Shown here one piece after another: positions 44,168 to 52,797 of a DNA stretch of 64,000 bases; the stretch's first letter is position 1; every line of letters starts with the position of its first letter. Source of the stretch: Pseudomonas anguilliseptica (GTDB taxonomy: Bacteria; Pseudomonadota; Gammaproteobacteria; Pseudomonadales; Pseudomonadaceae); assembly GCF_021375795.1 (NCBI RefSeq), contig NZ_JAEIOI010000004.1:1-64000 (forward strand). The letters run 5' to 3'. The position numbers and the translations under genes were made by a program. The notes under the pieces were generated by a model, which saw nothing but the letters and a program-made list of their open reading frames with translations, ran no database searches and had not been told where the DNA came from.

Positions 44168-44824
44168 ATGCGCCGAACCAAAGAAGACGCCGAGAAAACC
44201 CGCATCGCCATCCTTGAGGCCGCTGAAACCCTGTTTCTGGAAAAAGGCGTGGCGCACACCAGCCTGGAGCACATTGCCCGGCAAGCGGGGGTGACGCGCG
44301 GTGCGGTGTATTGGCACTTCGCCAACAAGGCGCATTTGTTCAACGCCATGCTCAATCAGGTGCGCCTGCCCCCCGAGCAACTGGCCGAACGCATGCACGG
44401 TTGCGCCGAGCACGATCCGCTGCTGACCCTGCGTGAACTGTGCATCGATGCCATTACCAACCTGGTGCACAACCCGCAGAAACGGCGAATCTTCACCATC
44501 CTGCTGCGCCGCTGTGAGTTCACCGAAGAGTTGCGCGAGGCCGAAGAACGCCACGAGGCCTTTATCAACCTGTTTATCGAGCTGTGCGAGCAACAGTTCG
44601 ACAGCCCGCAGGTCATGCCGCGCCTGCAAAGCGGGCTCAGTCCGCGCCTGGCAGCGCGGGCCGTGCATGCGCTGCTGGTCGGGCTGTTTCACGACTGGTT
44701 GCGCGATCCCAACCTGTTCGACCCGCTCAGCGACACCGCACCGATGGTCGACGCCTGCTTTCGCGGGCTGATTCGCGACTGGCCAGCACAGCCCCGGCAG
44801 ACTCAGGCCAAGCCAGCCCCGTAA
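44168..44824 (+). CDS. TetR/AcrR-family efflux repressor
   Basis: Repressor of 218 aa: HTH with LEHIARQAGVTRGAVYWHFANKAHLFNAML, the wording typical of TtgR/AcrR/NalC-type regulators of RND pumps, and a TetR_C ligand domain. Start MRRTKEDAEKTR is the standard AcrR-like N-terminus; an upstream TTG at 44138 is less likely. Presumably shuts off the divergent adaptor/permease pair until a drug binds. The 3' end overlaps the convergent copZ-like gene by 22 bp. Confidence 0.93.
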   Translation: MRRTKEDAEKTRIAILEAAETLFLEKGVAHTSLEHIARQAGVTRGAVYWHFANKAHLFNAMLNQVRLPPEQLAERMHGCAEHDPLLTLRELCIDAITNLVHNPQKRRIFTILLRRCEFTEELREAEERHEAFINLFIELCEQQFDSPQVMPRLQSGLSPRLAARAVHALLVGLFHDWLRDPNLFDPLSDTAPMVDACFRGLIRDWPAQPRQTQAKPAP

Positions 44825-45018
44825 CCCGCCTCGGCAATTGCGACGATCAACTCATCGCTGGACAGGCTGCTAGTGACCCGCACCTCGCCACCCTGCAGTT
44901 TCACCGTCACCTTAGCCGCCGCATCACGGGCCAGCACAGCCTCGGTCACTGTCTTGACGCAATGTTGGCAAGTCATGCCTTCGACCCGGAATGTATGAAC
45001 GCTCGCTGCCTGCATCAC
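44803..45018 (-). CDS. copZ: CopZ-like copper chaperone (HMA domain)
   Basis: Single heavy-metal-associated domain, 71 aa, with Cu(I)-binding GMTCQHC (C17, C20). Carries copper to the P1B ATPase encoded divergently. Two adjacent Met codons allow a start at 45018 or 45015. Preceded by its own MerR-type operator. The stop region overlaps the tetR 3' end by 22 bp. Confidence 0.93.
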   Translation of the reverse strand: MMQAASVHTFRVEGMTCQHCVKTVTEAVLARDAAAKVTVKLQGGEVRVTSSLSSDELIVAIAEAGYGAGLA

Positions 45019-45055
45019 TTGTCACCTGTATCGTCAGTAGAGGCGCACAGTGTCC

Positions 45056-45076
45056 TCCTTGCCAACGGGGGAAGGT
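45056..45076 (-). promoter_or_regulatory. CueR-type operator for copZ
   Basis: On the minus strand ACCTT-CC...GG-CAAGGA preceded by TTG (TTGACC as -35), the same layout as the copA operator. It lies 37 bp upstream of the copZ start. MerR-family activators bind such dyads within a long -35/-10 spacer. Confidence 0.6.
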
Positions 45077-45135
45077 CAAGCCATAAAAATCGCCTGGTGC
45101 ATGAGCGCAATGACCGACGAATGCATTGGCACTTG

Positions 45136-45156
45136 ACCTTACCAAGGTGGCAAGGT
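45136..45156 (+). promoter_or_regulatory. CueR-type operator for the copper ATPase
   Basis: ACCTTACCAAGGTGGCAAGG followed by T, an almost perfect dyad of the CueR class, with TTGACC as -35 (45133-45138), 35 bp ahead of the ATPase start. Confidence 0.75.
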
Positions 45157-45190
45157 TGATCCTGTCGGGAAATGCTCTGGAGGATCGCGC

Positions 45191-47578
45191 ATGTCCAACC
45201 TCACCCACTTCGATCTGCCAATTACCGGCATGACCTGCGCCAGCTGCGCCGGACGGGTCGAACGCGCCCTGGCCAAGGTGGCCGAGGTCACCCAAGTCAG
45301 CGTCAACCTGGCCAGCGAACAGGCCCGAGTCGAAGCCCCTAGCGGCAGCCTGCAACTGCTGGTCAATGCTGTCAGCGCCGCCGGTTATGCCGTGCCCAGC
45401 GAGCGCCTGGAGCTGGCCCTTGGCGGCATGACCTGCGCCGGTTGCGCGGGCCGTATCGAACGCGCCCTGACGCAGCAGCCGGGCGTGCTCTCGGTTAGCG
45501 TCAACCTGGCCAGCGAGCGGGCGCAGCTGCAGGTGCTGCGCGGCACTGATCATCAGGTGCTGCTACAGGCCGTCAGCCGCGCCGGCTACCACGCCAGCGT
45601 CATTGGCGATTCACAAGCAGATCAGACCACACCAAGCACAGCGTTGCAGCGCGAACGCTGGGCACTGCTGGTGGCCATGCTGCTGACACTGCCACTGGTG
45701 ATTCCCATGTTCGTCGAACCCTTCGGCCTGCACTGGATGCTGCCGGCCTGGCTGCAATTCGCCTTGGCCACACCGGTGCAACTTATCTTCGGCGCGCGCT
45801 TCTACCGCGCAGCCTGGAGCGCCCTGCGTGCCCGCGCGGGGAATATGGATCAGTTGGTGGCCATCGGCACCAGCGCCGCGTATGGCCTGAGCCTGTATCA
45901 GTGGGCAGTGAGCCCAGCCGGCAGCATGCCGCACCTGTATTTCGAAGCGTCGGCGGTGATCATCACCCTGATCCTGCTCGGCAAATACCTGGAAAGCCGC
46001 GCCAAACGCCAGACCAGCAGCGCCATCCGCGCCTTGCAAGCGCTGCGCCCGGAGCGCGCCCTGCGCCTACAAGGCGGCATCGAACAATGGGTGGCGCTGG
46101 CGGAGCTGCAGTTGGGCGACGCCATCGTGGTCAAGCCCGGCGAACGCTTCCCGGTCGATGGTCTGGTGCGCGAAGGCCAGAGCCACGCCGACGAAGCACT
46201 GATCAGCGGTGAAAGCCTGCCACAGCCCAAACAACCAGGCGATAGAGTCACCGCAGGAGCCATCAACGGCGAAGGTCGCCTGCTGGTGGAAACCACCGCC
46301 CTCGGCACGGAAACCGTGCTGTCGCAGATAATTCGCCTGATCGAAGATGCCCAGGCAGCGAAAGCGCCGATCCAGAAGCTGGTGGACAAGGTCAGCCAGG
46401 TCTTTGTCCCCAGCGTGCTGCTGATCGCCCTGGCCACCCTGCTGATCTGGCTGCTGTTCGGCGCAACGCTGGAAAGCGCACTGCTCAACGCTGTGGCCGT
46501 GCTGGTGATCGCCTGCCCATGTGCCCTCGGCCTGGCCACCCCCACGGCGATCATGGCTGGCACTGGCGTGGCGGCGCGCCATGGCATCCTGATCAAGGAC
46601 GCCGAAGCCCTTGAAGTCGCCCATTCGGTCAGCCTGGTGGCCTTCGACAAGACCGGCACCCTGACCGCAGGCAGCCCGCGTATTGCCCATCTGCGTTCCG
46701 TCGATGACGACACCACACAACTGCTGCAACTGGCTGGTGCCCTGCAGCGCGGCAGCGAACATCCGTTGGCCAAGGCGGTGTTGGACGTTTGCAGCGAACA
46801 GCATTTGCAACTACCCGCAGTCAGCGCCAGCAAGGCCCTGGCCGGGCGCGGTATCGCCGGGCAAATCGGCGAGCGGCAGCTGGCCTTGGGTAACCAGCGC
46901 TTACTGGAAGAACACTTTCTGCACCACGACGAACTGGCAATCGACGCCCTGGCCTGGGAGGCCGAAGGCCGTACCCTGTCCTGGCTGCTGGAGTTGGCGC
47001 CGCAACCGCAGGTGCTCGGTCTGTTTGCCTTTGGCGACACACTTAAACCCGGCGCAGCCGAGGCCATCGCTGCGCTGACCGCGCAAGGCATTGCCAACCA
47101 CCTGATCAGCGGCGACAACCCTGGCAGCGTCAAAGCGGTAGCGGGTGCCTTGAGCATCACAGAGGCACATGCCGAAGTGCTGCCGGCGGACAAGGCTGCG
47201 ATCATCAGCGAGCTGAAAAAACACGCGGTGGTGGCCATGGTCGGCGACGGCATCAACGATGCCCCTGCGCTGGCGGCGGCCGATGTCGGCATCGCCATGG
47301 GCAGCGGCACCGATGTGGCCATGCACGCCGCCGGCATCACCCTGATGCGCGGCGACCCGCGCCTGGTGGCCGACGCCCTGGATATCAGCCGGCGTACCTA
47401 CAACAAGATCCGCCAGAACCTGTTCTGGGCCTTTGCCTATAACCTGATCGGCATTCCGTTGGCCGCTGCCGGCCTGCTTAACCCGATGCTCGCGGGTGCG
47501 GCCATGGCGCTAAGCAGCGTCAGCGTGGTGAGCAATGCCTTGCTGTTGAAAACCTGGAAACCGCCACAACACAAATAA
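45191..47578 (+). CDS. cueA: Cu(I)-exporting P1B-type ATPase
   Basis: Copper efflux pump of 795 aa. Two N-terminal HMA domains bind Cu(I) through C16/C19 (GMTCASC) and C82/C85 (GMTCAGC). The membrane transport site is CPC (442-444), the phosphorylated Asp is D486 in DKTGTLT, and the nucleotide hinge is MVGDGINDAPALAAADVGIAMG. Induced by copper through the CueR encoded just downstream. Detoxifies the cytoplasm and may load periplasmic cuproproteins. Confidence 0.97.
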   Translation: MSNLTHFDLPITGMTCASCAGRVERALAKVAEVTQVSVNLASEQARVEAPSGSLQLLVNAVSAAGYAVPSERLELALGGMTCAGCAGRIERALTQQPGVLSVSVNLASERAQLQVLRGTDHQVLLQAVSRAGYHASVIGDSQADQTTPSTALQRERWALLVAMLLTLPLVIPMFVEPFGLHWMLPAWLQFALATPVQLIFGARFYRAAWSALRARAGNMDQLVAIGTSAAYGLSLYQWAVSPAGSMPHLYFEASAVIITLILLGKYLESRAKRQTSSAIRALQALRPERALRLQGGIEQWVALAELQLGDAIVVKPGERFPVDGLVREGQSHADEALISGESLPQPKQPGDRVTAGAINGEGRLLVETTALGTETVLSQIIRLIEDAQAAKAPIQKLVDKVSQVFVPSVLLIALATLLIWLLFGATLESALLNAVAVLVIACPCALGLATPTAIMAGTGVAARHGILIKDAEALEVAHSVSLVAFDKTGTLTAGSPRIAHLRSVDDDTTQLLQLAGALQRGSEHPLAKAVLDVCSEQHLQLPAVSASKALAGRGIAGQIGERQLALGNQRLLEEHFLHHDELAIDALAWEAEGRTLSWLLELAPQPQVLGLFAFGDTLKPGAAEAIAALTAQGIANHLISGDNPGSVKAVAGALSITEAHAEVLPADKAAIISELKKHAVVAMVGDGINDAPALAAADVGIAMGSGTDVAMHAAGITLMRGDPRLVADALDISRRTYNKIRQNLFWAFAYNLIGIPLAAAGLLNPMLAGAAMALSSVSVVSNALLLKTWKPPQHK

Positions 47579-47594
47579 CCCGTAGGAGAACCTG

Positions 47595-47993
47595 ATGAAT
47601 ATCGGCCAAGCCGCCAAGCAAACCGGCCTGAGCGCGAAGATGATTCGCTACTACGAAAGCATCGACCTGCTGCCCGCCGCCGGCCGCAGCGACAGCGGCT
47701 ACCGCCAGTACAGCCAGCAGGACCTGCACCGTCTGGCGTTTATCAAGCGCTCACGCGACCTGGGCTTTTCCCTGGCCGAAGTCAGCCAGCTGCTGGCCCT
47801 GTGGCAGGACCGTCAACGCGCCAGCGCCGATGTGAAGGCCCTGGCCGCCGCGCATATCGCCGAGTTGGAGCAGAAGATCAACGAACTCAGCGGCCTGCGC
47901 GACACCCTCAAGGAGTTGATGGACAGCTGCCAGGGCAATGACCGCCCGGATTGCCCGATCCTCAAGGATCTGGAGTCTGGCTGCTGCCACTGA
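47595..47993 (+). CDS. cueR: Cu(I)-responsive MerR-family activator CueR
   Basis: Regulator of 132 aa: MerR winged helix (IGQAAKQTGLSAKMIRYYES), dimer coiled coil (about 80-108) and the Cu(I)-binding loop with C112 and C120 (CQGNDRPDC), exactly the CueR positions. It ends in the extra Cys pair ESGCCH. It starts 16 bp after the ATPase stop with a GTAGGAG ribosome site, so it is probably also read from the copper promoter. Confidence 0.96.
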   Translation: MNIGQAAKQTGLSAKMIRYYESIDLLPAAGRSDSGYRQYSQQDLHRLAFIKRSRDLGFSLAEVSQLLALWQDRQRASADVKALAAAHIAELEQKINELSGLRDTLKELMDSCQGNDRPDCPILKDLESGCCH

Positions 47994-48025
47994 AAATGGG
48001 GAATGCGTAGGACGGATGACGCTTC

Positions 48026-48059
48026 ATCCATCCACGCTGGGTGCAATGGGTGGATGGAT
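48026..48059. terminator. Hairpin between convergent cueR and HAD genes
   Basis: ATCCATCCAC (48026-48035) pairs perfectly with GTGGATGGAT (48050-48059). REP-like and without a T-run, it sits where transcripts from both sides should end. Confidence 0.45.
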
Positions 48060-48072
48060 AAAACGCCTGCCC

Positions 48073-48660
48073 CTACAACAGCTGCTGCAACGCCCGGCAA
48101 TCCACTGCGAAATGATCGGCCAACTGCGGCCAGGGGTTTTCCGCCAGGTTGACCAGCACGCTGCGCGCGCCGGCAGCGCGGGCACACTCCAGGTCAAAGC
48201 GGTAATCGCTCACCATCACCAACTCGCTCGGCGCCACCTGCCAGGTGCGGGCGAAATGCAGCAGCCCGCCCGGATCGGGCTTGGGCGGTGCTTCGTCACG
48301 GCCGATCACGTCCACCACGGCAAAGCAGTCATCCAGACCGATGGCGCGCAAGGTCAGCAGCGCCAGTTCATGGGCATTGCGGGTGAGAATACCGAGGCGA
48401 CAGCCACGCCCGTGCAGCTCGCGCACCAGCTCAATCGCCCCAGGTGCCGGCTCGGCGGTCAGCGCCAGTTCGCGCTCATGCTCCAGCAGCCAGGCGTGTT
48501 TGGCCGCTGCCACCGCCTCAGGCAGCGACGCCAGATGACCAAGAATGTCGTCCGCCAGCGGAATATCCAATGCCCGTTTGATCGCCTCGAAATCATGCAC
48601 CGCCTGGGTCAGGGTGCCGTCCATATCAAACACCCAATGGCGGGCAGCGCTCAGACTCAC
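48073..48660 (-). CDS. HAD-IA family hydrolase (phosphatase)
   Basis: Haloacid-dehalogenase-like phosphatase of about 195 aa: nucleophile Asp in VFDMDGTLTQ, Thr/Ser in LGILTRNAHE, Lys in PPKPDPGG and Asp in VMVSDYRFDLECARAAG. The substrate is unknown. The start is GTG 48660 behind GAGGA; a TTG two codons upstream is the alternative. It starts 16 bp beyond the tesB stop and is probably in the same transcript. Confidence 0.88.
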   Translation of the reverse strand: MSLSAARHWVFDMDGTLTQAVHDFEAIKRALDIPLADDILGHLASLPEAVAAAKHAWLLEHERELALTAEPAPGAIELVRELHGRGCRLGILTRNAHELALLTLRAIGLDDCFAVVDVIGRDEAPPKPDPGGLLHFARTWQVAPSELVMVSDYRFDLECARAAGARSVLVNLAENPWPQLADHFAVDCRALQQLL

Positions 48661-48676
48661 TTGCAATCCTCACGGC

Positions 48677-49546
48677 TCATTTCCAGTCCTCACGGACCCG
48701 GGTCAGCCCCTCCTGGGCGACCGAGGCAACCAACTGGCCCTGGCGGTTGAAGATGCTGCCACGGGAGAAACCACGGGCGTTGCCGGCCCAGGGGCTGTCC
48801 ATGCTGTACAGCAGCCAGTCGTCCATACGCAGGTTGCCGTGGAACCATAGCGAGTGGTCGAGGCTGGCGACCTGCATAAACTTCTGCCACACCGACACGC
48901 CGTGCGGCAGCATCGAGGTGGTCAGCAGGTTGAAGTCGCTGGCGTAAGCCAGCAGCAGCTTGTGCAGTTGCGGCTCGTCCGGCAGCTCGCCAGCGGCGCG
49001 AAACCACACATGCTTGGCCGGTTCGCTGGGTTTGGGCGCAAACGGGTTGCTCAGGGTGACCGGGCGAATCTCGATCGGTTTGTCACTTACCGCGCGCTCC
49101 CGCATGCGCTCCGGCAAGGCATCCACCACCAGGCGCGCCAGCTCGGTTTCCGATTTCAGGCCTTCGGGCCCCGGCACGTCCGGCATGCTGTTCTGGTGAT
49201 GAAAGCCCTCTTCATCGAACTGGAACGACGCGCTGCAGGTAAAGATCGGCTTGCCCTTCTGGATCGCCGTCACCCGCCGCGTGCTGAAACTGCCGCCATC
49301 GCGTACGCGCTCGACCTGATACACCACCGGCAAGGTGGCATCGCCGGGACGCAGGAAGTAGCCGTGCATGGAATGCACATGGCGCGCGGCCTCGACCGTC
49401 TGACTGGCCGCCGATACACATTGACCGAGCACCTGACCGCCATACAATTGGCGAAAGCCGAGGTCCTGGCTGACCCCGCGAAACAGATTCTCTTCGATGG
49501 TTTCCAGGGTCAGCAGGGCGACCAACTCATTCAACACCTGACTCAT
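48677..49546 (-). CDS. tesB: Acyl-CoA thioesterase II
   Basis: Double-hotdog thioesterase of 289 aa hydrolysing medium/long-chain acyl-CoA. Hallmarks: FRGVSQDLGFRQLYGGQVLGQ, HSMHGYFLRPGD, and the second repeat ASLDHSLWFHGNLRMDDWLLY with catalytic Asp in SLDHS. The start is at 49546 behind GGAG. Upstream of the HAD gene. Confidence 0.95.
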   Translation of the reverse strand: MSQVLNELVALLTLETIEENLFRGVSQDLGFRQLYGGQVLGQCVSAASQTVEAARHVHSMHGYFLRPGDATLPVVYQVERVRDGGSFSTRRVTAIQKGKPIFTCSASFQFDEEGFHHQNSMPDVPGPEGLKSETELARLVVDALPERMRERAVSDKPIEIRPVTLSNPFAPKPSEPAKHVWFRAAGELPDEPQLHKLLLAYASDFNLLTTSMLPHGVSVWQKFMQVASLDHSLWFHGNLRMDDWLLYSMDSPWAGNARGFSRGSIFNRQGQLVASVAQEGLTRVREDWK

Positions 49547-49729
49547 GCATGCTCTCCTGTTAACGCATCTGGCTGGGGGCGAGATGGTAAAGACTTCGCC
49601 GAAGTTTGTCGGCCCGACTGAAAGATGGATGTGGACAATAATGGCAGCATTCTAGCCAATCGAGCGCCGGACTTGAGCCAGGCCAGGGCGCTCGCCATAC
49701 TTCCAGCCCGATTGCTCGAGCCTGTCAGC

Positions 49730-50650
49730 ATGCGCCTGCCGCTGGTCTACCACGACGACTACAGCCCGCCCTTCCCGGCCAACCACCGCTTCCCCATGGA
49801 GAAGTTTCGCCTGCTGCGCGACCACCTGGTGGACAGCGGCCTGAGCACCGATGCCGCACTGCTGCGCCCCGAGCTGTGCCCCACCGACGTACTCGCCCTG
49901 ACGCACTGCCCGGCCTATATCCAGCGTTTTGCCAGTGGCGAACTGGCGTATGAGGAACAGCGCCGCCTCGGCCTGCCCTGGAGCGCCGCTCTGGCCCAGC
50001 GCACCATTCGCGCCGTGGGCGGCTCGCTGCTGGCCGCTGAGCAGGCGCTGCAACACGGCCTGGCCTGCCACCTGGCCGGCGGCACCCACCATGCGCATTA
50101 CGACCATCCAGCCGGGTTCTGCATCTTCAATGACCTGGCAGTAATCAGCCACTACCTGCTGGCCAGCGGCAAGGCCCAGCGTGTGCTGATCTTCGACTGC
50201 GACGTGCACCAGGGCGATGGCACCGCACGACTGCTGGAGAACACCCCGGAAGCGATCACCGTGTCGCTGCACTGCGAGAAGAACTACCCGGCGCGCAAGG
50301 CCGCCAGCGACTGGGACATTCCCCTGCCCAACGGCATGGCCGATGCCGACTACCTCAAGGTGGTCAACGACAGCCTCAACTACCTGCTGCCGCTGTACCA
50401 GCCGGATATCGTGCTCTACGACGCCGGCGTCGATGTACACCAAGACGATGCCCTCGGCTATCTCAACCTGACGGATGCCGGTATCGCAGCCCGTGACGAA
50501 GCGGTACTCAACCACTGCCTGAGCCGTGACATTCCCGTGGTCGGGCTGATCGGCGGTGGCTACGACAAGGACCGCCTGGCCCTGGCCCGCCGCCACGGCA
50601 TCCTGCATCACAGTGCGGCCAAGGTCTGGCAAACGCGCGGGCTGGGATAA
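49730..50650 (+). CDS. Histone-deacetylase-family hydrolase
   Basis: Arginase/deacetylase-fold zinc enzyme of 306 aa. The active site shows GGTHHAHYDHPAGFCIFND, metal ligands in FDCDVHQGDGTA and YDAGVDVHQDDALG, and the glycine loop GLIGGGYDKD. Close to the small class-IV-like bacterial HDACs that deacetylate acetoin-like or polyamine-type substrates; the true substrate is unknown. ATG 49730 gives the family N-terminus (LPLVYHDDYSPPFP). Confidence 0.9.
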   Translation: MRLPLVYHDDYSPPFPANHRFPMEKFRLLRDHLVDSGLSTDAALLRPELCPTDVLALTHCPAYIQRFASGELAYEEQRRLGLPWSAALAQRTIRAVGGSLLAAEQALQHGLACHLAGGTHHAHYDHPAGFCIFNDLAVISHYLLASGKAQRVLIFDCDVHQGDGTARLLENTPEAITVSLHCEKNYPARKAASDWDIPLPNGMADADYLKVVNDSLNYLLPLYQPDIVLYDAGVDVHQDDALGYLNLTDAGIAARDEAVLNHCLSRDIPVVGLIGGGYDKDRLALARRHGILHHSAAKVWQTRGLG

Positions 50651-50707
50651 AACCAGCACACGCGCTGTCATATCGCCCACCTTTACTGCCAAGGACTCTC
50701 ACACAGC

Positions 50708-51859
50708 ATGTACGCAAAACTCAGCACCCTGCTGGCCGCACTGGTATTCGCCACTGCCGCCCAGGCCGACGACACACTGCAGTCGCTGGTAGATGAAACC
50801 ATTCGCCCGCTGATGGCGGAACACGATATTGCCGGCATGGCCGTGGCGATCACCCACAACGGCCAGGCGCACTACTTCAACTACGGCGTGGCGAGCCTGG
50901 ACGACCAGCAGCCAGTGAGCAGCGACACCCTGTTTGAAATCGGCTCGCTGAGCAAACCGCTTACCGCCACCCTCGCCGCCCTGGCGCAAAGCACCGGCAA
51001 GCTGACCCTCAGCGACAGCGCCGGCCAGCACTGGCCCGAATTGCAAGGCAGCCAGCTGGAACACGCCAGCCTGCTCAACCTCGGCACCTACACCGCCGGC
51101 GGGCTGCCGCTGCAGTTCCCTGACAACGTGACCGACCCGGCCAGCATGCTCGCCTATTACCGCCAGTGGCAGCCTGAATACACGGCCGGCACACACCGGC
51201 GCTATTCCAACCCCAGCATTGGCCTGCTCGGTTACCTCGCCGCACGCAGCATGGGCCAGCCGTTCCCCACACTGATGGAGGGCAGGTTATTTCCCGCGCT
51301 CGGTATGTCGCACAGCTATATCCAGGTGCCCGCGCAGCAGATGCCGCGCTATGCCTTCGGCTACAGCAAGGACAACCAGCCACTGCGCGTCAACCCGGGG
51401 ATGCTCGACGCCGAAGCCTATGGGGTGAAAACCAACACCAGGGACATGCTGCGTTTTGTCCAGGCCAACCTGAATCCTGCTGGCCTGAATAAAGACCTGC
51501 AGCACGCCATCGCCATCACCCACACGGGTTATTACCGCGTCGGCGAGATGACCCAGGGCCTCGGCTGGGAGCGTTACCCCTACCCGATTAGCCTGGAGCG
51601 TCTGCAAGCGGGCAATTCCCCGGCCATGGCCCTGGAGTCGCAACCCGCTACACGCCTCGCACCGCCGGAAACCGAGCCAGGCGACAGCCTGTTCAATAAA
51701 ACCGGCTCAACTGGCGGCTTCGGCGCCTACGCGATGTTTATCCCCAGTCAGAACTTCGGCCTGGTTATGCTGGCCAACAAGAACTACCCCAACGCAGCCC
51801 GAATCGAAGCTGCCTATGCCATATTGAGCGCGCTGGATAAGCATTCCCCCACACATTGA
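50708..51859 (+). CDS. ampC: Class C beta-lactamase
   Basis: Serine beta-lactamase of 383 aa with a signal peptide ending AQA (20). The catalytic motifs of class C are complete: SLSK (80-83), YSN in RRYSNPS, and KTG in NKTGSTGGFGAY. The motif order and the PDC-like surroundings make a chromosomal AmpC more likely than a plain esterase or DD-peptidase. No ampR lies beside it, so regulation by the classical divergent AmpR is not seen here. Confidence 0.9.
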   Translation: MYAKLSTLLAALVFATAAQADDTLQSLVDETIRPLMAEHDIAGMAVAITHNGQAHYFNYGVASLDDQQPVSSDTLFEIGSLSKPLTATLAALAQSTGKLTLSDSAGQHWPELQGSQLEHASLLNLGTYTAGGLPLQFPDNVTDPASMLAYYRQWQPEYTAGTHRRYSNPSIGLLGYLAARSMGQPFPTLMEGRLFPALGMSHSYIQVPAQQMPRYAFGYSKDNQPLRVNPGMLDAEAYGVKTNTRDMLRFVQANLNPAGLNKDLQHAIAITHTGYYRVGEMTQGLGWERYPYPISLERLQAGNSPAMALESQPATRLAPPETEPGDSLFNKTGSTGGFGAYAMFIPSQNFGLVMLANKNYPNAARIEAAYAILSALDKHSPTH

Positions 51860-51872
51860 ATGGAACTCCGTC

Positions 51873-52697
51873 ATGGATGACTCGTTTGCCCTGAACCAAG
51901 CCAACTGGAATGAGCGCGCCGCCTTGCATGCGGCGTCGCCCGATTACCAGGTTCAGCTGTTTATCGCCTCGCCCACGCACTTATCCGAAGTGGTGCGCTT
52001 TGATCTGCCGCGCCTCGGCGATATCCGGGGTCTACGCGCGGTGCACCTGCAGTGCCATATCGGCACTGACACCCTGTCGCTGGCCCGCATGGGCGCGCAG
52101 ATAAGCGGCTTGGACTTCTCATCCGCCTCACTGGAACAAGCCCGTAAGCTGGCCAATGCCTGCGGCGAGCACATCACGTTTGTCGAGGCCTCGGTCTACG
52201 ACGCCGCCAAGGTGCTCGGCGTTGAGTCATTTGACCTGGTTTATACGGGCATCGGCGCGCTAAACTGGCTACCGCAGATCGATGACTGGGCGCGCAATGT
52301 CGCAGCTCTGCTCAAGCCTGGCGGCCGCCTGTTTCTGCGCGAAGCCCATCCAGTGCTGATGGCGCTCGACGAGGACTGCGAGGGCGCCCTGCAGATTGCC
52401 CACCCTTATTTCGAACACCACCAACCCACCGTCTGGGATAGCGAGTACACCTATGTCGAAACCAACACCCGGTTGAACGCCAGCATCACCCACGAATGGA
52501 ACCACGGCCTGGGCGAAATCATCACCGCGCTGCTCGGCCACGGCATGCGCCTGACCGCCCTGGAAGAACACACCAGCCTGCCCTGGGAAGCGCTGCCGGG
52601 TCAGATGAGCCTGGGTGAGGATGGTGAATGGCGGTTGAACAATCAGCCGGAACGACTGCCGCTGAGCTATACGCTGCAGGCGGTCAAGGTCACCTAA
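51873..52697 (+). CDS. Class I SAM-dependent methyltransferase
   Basis: Soluble methyltransferase of 274 aa. SAM-binding motif I is LQCHIGTDTLSLARMGAQISGLDFS; DLVYTGIGALNWL and LLKPGGRLFLREAHP follow. It begins 13 bp after the ampC stop, so probably cotranscribed. Substrate unknown. Confidence 0.9.
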   Translation: MDDSFALNQANWNERAALHAASPDYQVQLFIASPTHLSEVVRFDLPRLGDIRGLRAVHLQCHIGTDTLSLARMGAQISGLDFSSASLEQARKLANACGEHITFVEASVYDAAKVLGVESFDLVYTGIGALNWLPQIDDWARNVAALLKPGGRLFLREAHPVLMALDEDCEGALQIAHPYFEHHQPTVWDSEYTYVETNTRLNASITHEWNHGLGEIITALLGHGMRLTALEEHTSLPWEALPGQMSLGEDGEWRLNNQPERLPLSYTLQAVKVT

Positions 52698-52699
52698 AA

Positions 52700-52793
52700 C
52701 CGTAGGATGGCGTTGAGCGCAGCGATACCCATCAGCCGGTATCGCAACGCCTAGGGAGCGATGGGTATCGCGATGCGATACCCATCCTACGCA
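52700..52793. repeat. REP doublet, family A (same as RAYT flanks)
   Basis: CCGTAGGATGGCGTTGAGC... (52700-52734) and an inverted partner (52760-52793) between the convergent methyltransferase and aminotransferase genes. They share GTAGGATGG, GATACCCATC and their complements with the copies bracketing the RAYT at 17.8-18.5 kb. Confidence 0.8.
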
Positions 52794-52797
52794 CTAA

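Noticed and set aside
45898..47340. A 480-codon frame opposite the copper ATPase
   Set aside because: Ser/Ala/Arg-rich shadow of a strongly conserved P-type ATPase; no ribosome site and no domain.
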